Below are positions 1 to 3,670 of a stretch of DNA of 6,683 nt, piece after piece. The DNA comes from Candidatus Zixiibacteriota bacterium. GTDB lineage: Bacteria; Zixibacteria; MSB-5A5; GN15; PGXB01. A model generated the notes under the pieces. The model saw nothing but the letters and a program-made list of their open reading frames with translations. It was not told the origin of the DNA and searched no databases. Position numbers and translations under genes: made by a program. Every line of letters starts with the position of its first letter. Positions within the stretch are counted from its first letter, which is position 1. The stretch lies in contig DAOWOO010000077.1 of assembly GCA_030642025.1 (NCBI GenBank), positions 1 to 6,683 on the forward strand, written 5' to 3'.

Positions 1-601
1 AGACTTCAATCTCCGGGTTTTTGCGCTTTAAAAAGCCTCCCACTCCGGTAATGGTTCCACCGGTCCCGACTGCGGCGACAAAAATATCAATTTTGCCGTC
101 GGCATCTTCCCAGATTTCCGGGCCGGTGGTATCAAAATGGATACCGGGGTTGGCCGGGTTTTTAAACTGCTGGGGCATATAGGAATTGGGAGTCTGATCA
201 ACCAGTTCTTCCGCCTTTGCCACAGCTCCGGGCATTCCGTCGGCGCCGGGAGTCAGGACCAGTTCGGCACCGAAAGCCTTGAGCAGGCTGCGGCGTTCCA
301 GCGACATGGTATCCGGCATGGTAAGAATAAGTTTGTAACCCCGCGAGGCAGCGATAAAAGCAAGGGCGACGCCGGTATTACCCGAGGTAGGTTCAACGAT
401 AATCGTATCCTCGGTGATAAGCCCCCGTTTCTCGGCATCGTCAATCATCGAGACGGCAATCCGGTCTTTTACCGAAGAACAGGGATTAAATGATTCCAGC
501 TTGGCAATTACCATCCCCCCCAACCCCTCACTCAGGCGCGACAATTTTATTAGAGGTGTCCGCCCGATCAATTCTGTTATATCGGATGCAATCCCGGCCA
601 T
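1..601 (-). CDS. cysK: Cysteine synthase A (O-acetylserine sulfhydrylase), N-terminal 200 residues, cut by window edge
   Basis: This PLP enzyme makes L-cysteine from O-acetylserine and sulfide in the cytoplasm, the last step of assimilatory cysteine synthesis. The reading frame starts at ATG 601 and runs open to the left edge, so about 100 of roughly 305 residues are missing. Visible landmarks are the N-terminal IGRTPL motif (residues 12-17), NPCSSVKDR with the Schiff-base lysine K45, the substrate-binding TSGNTG loop (72-77), the MPDTMSLERR stretch near residue 100, and the phosphate-binding GTGGT loop (179-183). All are typical of CysK and less so of cystathionine beta-synthase or threonine synthase. 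An AAGGGAA Shine-Dalgarno sits about 6 nt before the ATG. The gene follows the Rrf2 regulator after 29 nt with no terminator between, so the two are probably co-transcribed. CysM is the main alternative; the NPxxSVKDR and TMSxERR sequences favour CysK. Confidence 0.95.
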   Translation of the reverse strand, partial: MAGIASDITELIGRTPLIKLSRLSEGLGGMVIAKLESFNPCSSVKDRIAVSMIDDAEKRGLITEDTIIVEPTSGNTGVALAFIAASRGYKLILTMPDTMSLERRSLLKAFGAELVLTPGADGMPGAVAKAEELVDQTPNSYMPQQFKNPANPGIHFDTTGPEIWEDADGKIDIFVAAVGTGGTITGVGGFLKRKNPEIEV

Positions 602-630
602 GTTATTCCCTTTGCTGTTTAAACCGTTGA

Positions 631-1053
631 TTAGATAAAATACATTTGTTTGCCCGAGTCCAGTGATTCCAGAATCTTTGAAATCTTAACAGATTTGAGA
701 TAATCGACCATCCGTTTCTCAGCCTCTTTCCAGATTGCACTCAAGTCACCGGCGGCACGTTTCGATTTTGAGGTTTCGATTTTTTGCTGAAAAGTCATTT
801 TACCTTCAAAGATACTCACAATATCCCAGACCGATATCCTGGCAGGATTATATGCCAGAATATATCCGCCGTTTTTGCCCCGGGTGGCCTCGACCATTCT
901 GGCCCGCCTGAGTTGGGCCAACAGAAGTTCAAGATACCTGGCCGGAATATCCTGACTGCTGGCAATTCTACGCGCCTGAATCGGCTTTTTCCCGTAATTG
1001 GCGGCCAGCGCCAGAACCGCCTTCAAACCGTATTGTGTTTTTAACGAAAACAT
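631..1053 (-). CDS. Rrf2-family transcriptional regulator, cysteine-free (CymR-like)
   Basis: Winged-helix regulator of the Rrf2 family, 140 residues, a normal length. The N-terminal TQYGLKAVLALA helix (residues 6-17), the recognition region IPARYLELLLAQLRRARMV (36-54) and the wing RGKNGGYIL (58-66) are family hallmarks, followed by the VWDIVSIFEG helix start (75-84). The region where IscR and NsrR carry three cluster-binding cysteines has none, and the whole protein lacks cysteine, so an IscR-like [2Fe-2S] sensor is unlikely. Cysteine-free Rrf2 proteins include CymR, the Bacillus and Staphylococcus cysteine-metabolism repressor that works in complex with CysK. Position directly upstream of cysK (29 nt) supports that reading by inference. 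I chose ATG 1053, with GGGG 6 nt upstream; a TTG four codons earlier has its purine-rich stretch abutting the codon. A short dyad lies at 1074-1088. The basic, Lys-rich linker after residue 84 is unremarkable. Confidence 0.9.
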   Translation of the reverse strand: MFSLKTQYGLKAVLALAANYGKKPIQARRIASSQDIPARYLELLLAQLRRARMVEATRGKNGGYILAYNPARISVWDIVSIFEGKMTFQQKIETSKSKRAAGDLSAIWKEAEKRMVDYLKSVKISKILESLDSGKQMYFI

Positions 1054-1068
1054 ACTTAACCCCAATTC

Positions 1069-1281
1069 CTATCTAAATAATGTATTTATATTCAATACGA
1101 AACATGTCCCTTTTTGGTAATTAATTTTTACACTTTTTTTATTTGCGGAGCGAGTCACCGAGGGATTTCCGGGATCAAGATCATAGAAGATTAAAAGAAC
1201 CACCGAGAGAACCGGCCCGGGGATAAGGCCAATACGCCGCCTGTTTCCGACCGCCAGTAATATCCTGTTTCCAGAATTCAT
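1069..1281 (-). pseudogene. Probable remnant: N-terminus of an SLC13/DASS-type sodium:anion symporter
   Basis: A 70-codon frame starts at ATG 1281 (GGCGG 6 nt upstream). Residues about 14-46 read like the start of divalent anion:Na+ symporters (SLC13/DASS, Na+/sulfate or dicarboxylate carriers): a basic RRR, then IGLIPGPVLSVVLLIFYDLDP (17-37), then NPSVTRSA (39-46). In intact members this is followed by a second membrane segment with a WWxTEA motif and some 450 more residues. Here similarity stops near 1144 and the frame runs into AT-rich sequence encoding NKKSVKINY and beyond, ending just before the rrf2 ribosome binding site. The simplest reading is a transporter gene truncated by deletion, with rrf2 now abutting it. 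A genuine 70-residue protein or a spurious frame cannot be excluded, because the family match is from recall of the motif only. Confidence 0.45.
1074..1088. promoter_or_regulatory. Candidate operator: AT-rich dyad upstream of rrf2
   Basis: TAAATA-ATG-TATTTA is a perfect 6-3-6 inverted repeat lying 21-35 nt upstream of the rrf2 start codon, within an AT-rich stretch (about 1065-1140) that is the only room for a promoter of the rrf2-cysK pair. Rrf2 proteins bind dyads near their own promoters, so autoregulation is a reasonable inference. AT-rich palindromes of this size also arise by chance, and no clear -35/-10 pair could be fixed. Confidence 0.3.
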
Positions 1282-1345
1282 AATTAACCGCCAATAATAA
1301 AGTTAATTCATAAGGTGGTGGTATAGCCAGAAATAATAGCCTGAA

Positions 1346-1996
1346 TCAGTACGATTCACCCGATTGTCGGAAATAGGCAAGCAAAAAGGCGATGCAGTAC
1401 ATGGCAATGCCGGCAAAATACAACCAGTATATGTACGGCATCGGCTCCTGAAATCTCAAAGTAGCGTCCGTATCATGCATGAAAGAGTATAGTATCAATC
1501 CCGTGGCGGTAATCGACAGTATCCAGCTAATCGGCGCCGGCTTGAAATTGCCGCCTCCGGCAAAACGGAAATTGATTAAAGCGCCAAAAATAATCATTAA
1601 AAGGGCAATCAATACCGGGGCCAGAACGGGACCAATCCAGGGACACGGAATAAGAAAAAGGATGTCCCAGTCGAAAAGCGTTGACGGCCAGCCGATTGAT
1701 ACATTCAACCAGATATAATAAAAGATATCCCAGACACCGAACATGACAATGAACCACCCGAATCTTTCCTGGAATTTTCGGCCGGAGATATGCGCCACGA
1801 CCGCAAGCATAATTATGGTCGAGACTTCACGGAACAGTTCAACGTAGAGAATATCGTCGGGGATATCGCGAAGAGGCAGGGAAAAACCGTCGGGATAAAT
1901 CAACTGACGCAAATATACCACCACGGCTGCCTCGAAATATCCCATGGCGATTCCAAAAATCATTAGAAAAATGAGCTTTTTAAAATACTCTTTCAT
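1346..1996 (-). CDS. Conserved six-helix integral membrane protein of unknown function
   Basis: 216 residues from ATG 1996; I do not know a functional name for it. Six hydrophobic segments are visible at about 8-29, 53-70, 78-100, 121-143, 157-174 and 188-208, with short loops and no signal peptide or soluble domain. Charged residues sit in or at the edge of the membrane: YFEAAVVVYLR (E22, R30), ELFRE (53-57), FGVWDIFYY (D90) and FDWDILFLIPCPWIGP (W110-D111, P117, P119). This looks like a conserved functional core and not a mere anchor. I recall similar proteins with FEAAVVVYLR and WDIFYY in other bacteria, annotated only as membrane proteins. A GTG at 2014 would add six residues, but GGAAAG 10 nt before the ATG favours 1996. 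It follows the Nudix gene after 45 nt and is probably the last gene of that operon. Confidence 0.8.
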   Translation of the reverse strand: MKEYFKKLIFLMIFGIAMGYFEAAVVVYLRQLIYPDGFSLPLRDIPDDILYVELFREVSTIIMLAVVAHISGRKFQERFGWFIVMFGVWDIFYYIWLNVSIGWPSTLFDWDILFLIPCPWIGPVLAPVLIALLMIIFGALINFRFAGGGNFKPAPISWILSITATGLILYSFMHDTDATLRFQEPMPYIYWLYFAGIAMYCIAFLLAYFRQSGESY

Positions 1997-2041
1997 ATTA
2001 CCGATACTTTCCACTGCCCGATTGTGGTGATTTACGTGCTA

Positions 2042-2440
2042 TTATAAGCGCCTGTTGAGGACATCTTCAAGGATTTTCAAGTGATCGAAAGCCAATGGAA
2101 AATTATCCCAATTGCCCGTTTTTATAACCTCTGCGGCATCCGTGTCGGCCTTCAGAATGCCGCCGACCGGGTGAGCAAGGTAAACTATTGTCACGGTATG
2201 CCCACGGGGATCACGATCGGGATCGGAGTACACGCCCGCCAGTTCAATCAGCCTGACATCAAGCCCGGTTTCCTCTCTGGTTTCCCTGACAGCGGCTGAT
2301 TCGACCGTCTCCCCTGTTTCGACAAAACCGCCGGGAATCGCCCAGTGACCCTTAAACGGCTCATTGGCCCGCCGGACAAGAACGATTTCATCATCCGGAT
2401 ATTTAATTACAATATCAACAGTCAGGCGCGGTCCCGGCAT
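2042..2440 (-). CDS. Nudix hydrolase, probable ADP-ribose pyrophosphatase
   Basis: 132 residues, the usual size of a single-domain Nudix enzyme. The Nudix box GX5EX7REUXEEXGU is complete at residues 38-60 (G38, E44, R52-E53, the catalytic metal-binding pair E56-E57, G59). It is preceded by the ANEPFKGHWAIPGG strand-loop (25-38) and followed by YSDPDRDPRGHTVTIVYLA (71-89). The SDPxRDPRGH segment just after the box is typical of small archaeal and bacterial ADP-ribose pyrophosphatases, which split ADP-ribose into AMP and ribose 5-phosphate, so I prefer that to 8-oxo-dGTPase (MutT). Substrate in small Nudix enzymes is not safely read from sequence. Start ATG 2440 is preceded by AGGAAATAGG, which overlaps the stop of the upstream TfoX-like gene; the gap is only 9 nt, so translation of the two is probably linked. 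Confidence 0.9.
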   Translation of the reverse strand: MPGPRLTVDIVIKYPDDEIVLVRRANEPFKGHWAIPGGFVETGETVESAAVRETREETGLDVRLIELAGVYSDPDRDPRGHTVTIVYLAHPVGGILKADTDAAEVIKTGNWDNFPLAFDHLKILEDVLNRRL

Positions 2441-2449
2441 AAATACAGC

Positions 2450-2818
2450 CTATTTCCTTTTACCTGTTTTTCGTCTTTTCGCCGATTTTTTCATTTTACT
2501 TCGCCGGGCAACCGCAACAGCCCGGTCAGCCCATACTATAAGGAAATCATCATTTTCAAGAACATCAGCCGGGACTTCATAGTACTGCATCGGATGGGAA
2601 TCATCGCCAAACGATATGAACGGCCCCATGCCGACCTCCTCAAAATCGGGCTGATTGACATTATCCACCTTGAAATAGAGTACGTTATCATTAACCAGGG
2701 CAAAGTGAACCCCGTCATGGTAGATTCCCAGGCCGCCAAACATCTTTCGAATAAAAATCGGTCCGACGACTTCCAGTCTCTCCCTGATATACTGCGTATA
2801 CTCATCACTTACCGGCAT
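2450..2818 (-). CDS. TfoX N-terminal-domain protein with basic C-terminal tail
   Basis: 122 residues. Residues about 8-104 match the TfoX/Sxy N-terminal domain: the IRKMFGGLGIYHDGVHFALV core (23-42), LYFKVDN (47-53), then a FEEVGMGPF and a YYEVPADVLEND segment, ending in WADRAVAVA. Single-domain proteins of this type are common, and their function is mostly unknown. The name comes from the competence regulator TfoX/Sxy, which also has a C-terminal domain that is absent here, so competence should not be inferred. The last 18 residues (105-122) are almost all Lys and Arg, a disordered tail that could contact nucleic acid or the ribosome. Start ATG 2818 has no strong Shine-Dalgarno. It lies 26 nt after the TM2 gene and 9 nt before the Nudix gene, so it is inside the same probable operon. 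Confidence 0.88.
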   Translation of the reverse strand: MPVSDEYTQYIRERLEVVGPIFIRKMFGGLGIYHDGVHFALVNDNVLYFKVDNVNQPDFEEVGMGPFISFGDDSHPMQYYEVPADVLENDDFLIVWADRAVAVARRSKMKKSAKRRKTGKRK

Positions 2819-2844
2819 GGAATATTCTACTCAGCCAAATAGGG

Positions 2845-3198
2845 TCAGGCCCTGGTTTTAATCATCGCCATAATCTGCTGGGCCTGAATCTGGTTGTACT
2901 CCAGAGCCAGCGTGCGATAGTTGATTAAATCGACGATAGTTCCGATAAAGCACAGTCCGGCCGTAAACAGGTACAGAAGTCCCATACCTATTTGATTAAG
3001 ATAAAACCGATGCACCCCCGAAACTCCGAGAAAGCCGATCAGGGCCATCAGCATTATTGACTGAGGGTCACGGCGACGCACCCGATAAACGGTGGCAAAC
3101 TGCTGGGCGGCGGTATCATCCATATCCCTTATCAGATTACTGATAAAGATCATTTCCTCACCTTCCAGTTCGGGAAGAAATCCTAAAACATCAGCCAT
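2845..3198 (-). CDS. TM2-domain membrane protein
   Basis: 117 residues. The TM2 domain spans about 46-95: first helix MLMALIGFLGVSG (49-61), the conserved GVHRFYL turn (61-67), second helix MGLLYLFTAGLCFIGTIVDLI (72-92) with the usual aspartate at 90. The soluble N-terminus (1-45) has the pattern LPELEGEE...DMDDTAAQQFATVYRVRRRDP, which I recognise from Bacteroidota-type TM2 proteins. The C-terminus is a Gln-rich amphipathic tail. Function of the family is unknown; some members affect membrane or envelope processes. The start is ATG 3198, fixed by a near-perfect AGGAGG 5 nt upstream; an ATG at 3213 in the same frame precedes that ribosome binding site and has none of its own. The gene overlaps the end of the DUF2752 frame by 8 nt, pointing to coupled translation. 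Confidence 0.92.
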   Translation of the reverse strand: MADVLGFLPELEGEEMIFISNLIRDMDDTAAQQFATVYRVRRRDPQSIMLMALIGFLGVSGVHRFYLNQIGMGLLYLFTAGLCFIGTIVDLINYRTLALEYNQIQAQQIMAMIKTRA

Positions 3199-3537
3199 GG
3201 TGACCTCCTGCATGATTAAGTAAAGTTATTTTATTCGCTATTATTGAACGGCGGATAATCACCGCAATCCTGTAACATAAAATCAACAGGGCCGGTATAC
3301 CCAGTGGATGCGCGGCCAGGGAGACGGTTACGTCGCCGTGAAGTATCAGCGAGATCGAACGCCCCAAACCGCATCCGGGACAGAAATCAAAACCAAGATT
3401 ATGTAACGGGCAAACGACAAATGGGTTGAGGAGTGCGGATCAATCAGAGCGAGATATGCCAACCCGATAAGCCATATAACTGCTTCTAATTTGATATATT
3501 GAGATATAAACTGGCAATGTACAATAATCTGCTTCAC
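3191..3537 (-). pseudogene. DUF2752 membrane protein gene interrupted by a one-base frameshift
   Basis: Two frames together give a DUF2752 protein of about 115 residues. The first starts at GTG 3537 (GGGAGGA 11 nt upstream) and encodes a basic N-terminus and a membrane helix, KLEAVIWLIGLAYLALIDPHSS, then THLSF. The second frame picks up exactly there with CPLHNLGFDFCPGCGLGRS, the family's cysteine signature, then ISLILHGDVTVSLAAHPLGIPALLILCYR and a basic end, stopping at 3191. Joining the frames needs one extra base at the three-T run read from 3412-3414 (TTTGCC for expected TTTTGC). Without it translation ends about 20 codons later at a TGA after VRSR. The second frame has clean coding character and no stop, so the break is recent or a sequence error. 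Its end overlaps the TM2 start by 8 nt. DUF2752 and TM2 genes are frequent neighbours; the function is unknown, and the Cys residues may bind metal. Confidence 0.85.
3199..3209 (-). promoter_or_regulatory. Strong ribosome binding site of the TM2 gene
   Basis: AGGAGGTCACC lies directly before ATG 3198. It is the best Shine-Dalgarno in the window and decides between two in-frame ATGs 15 nt apart. It sits inside the last codons of the DUF2752 frame, so the TM2 protein can be made even though the upstream gene is frameshifted. Confidence 0.85.
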
Positions 3538-3564
3538 CGATTGCTAATTCCTCCCTGAGTTGTC

Positions 3565-3613
3565 CCGTATAAATATACGGCGATACCGTTATTCGGTTTC
3601 CGTATAAATACTA
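3565..3613 (-). promoter_or_regulatory. Candidate promoter/operator region of the DUF2752-TM2 operon
   Basis: CCGTATA-AA-TATACGG at 3565-3580 is a perfect 7-2-7 palindrome 28 nt upstream of the GTG. The 11-mer CCGTATAAATA in it recurs as a direct copy at 3600-3610, 35 bp apart. Between them ACCG and CGGT form a small inverted pair (3585-3597). A weak sigma-70-like promoter fits on the minus strand: TTGAAT (3635-3630), 16 nt spacer, TAGTAT (3613-3608). The second repeat copy would then overlap the -10 and the palindrome would lie in the leader, a layout typical of a repressor with two sites. Alternatively the palindrome is an mRNA hairpin. No known regulator is matched. Confidence 0.35.
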
Positions 3614-3670
3614 TCTCAATAAGGTAAAAATTCAATTGTCGGGCAAGCAATAATAATTTTGAAGGAAAAA

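Noticed and set aside
137..493. 118-codon open frame on the plus strand
   Set aside because: Antisense to cysK, where the TSGNTG and K45 motifs prove the minus-strand frame.
1054..1065. TTG start for the Rrf2 gene, four codons upstream of the ATG
   Set aside because: The purine-rich AGGAA abuts the TTG, leaving no proper spacing, while the ATG has GGGG at 6 nt and begins the usual Rrf2 N-terminus.
1997..2014. GTG start for the six-helix membrane protein
   Set aside because: The GTG has only a weak GGG upstream; ATG 1996 has GGAAAG at 10 nt and still leaves the first helix whole.
2345..2842. 165-codon open frame on the plus strand
   Set aside because: Antisense to the well-supported TfoX-domain and Nudix genes; the translation resembles no family I know.
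3199..3213. Upstream in-frame ATG for the TM2 gene
   Set aside because: It would place the AGGAGG ribosome binding site inside the coding sequence and has no site of its own.
3627..3660. Possible terminator after the kinase (AAAATT...AATTTT with an inner ATTG/CAAT pairing)
   Set aside because: The stem is almost all A-T, has an internal mismatch and a 9-nt loop, and overlaps the candidate -35 of the next operon. It is too weak to call.
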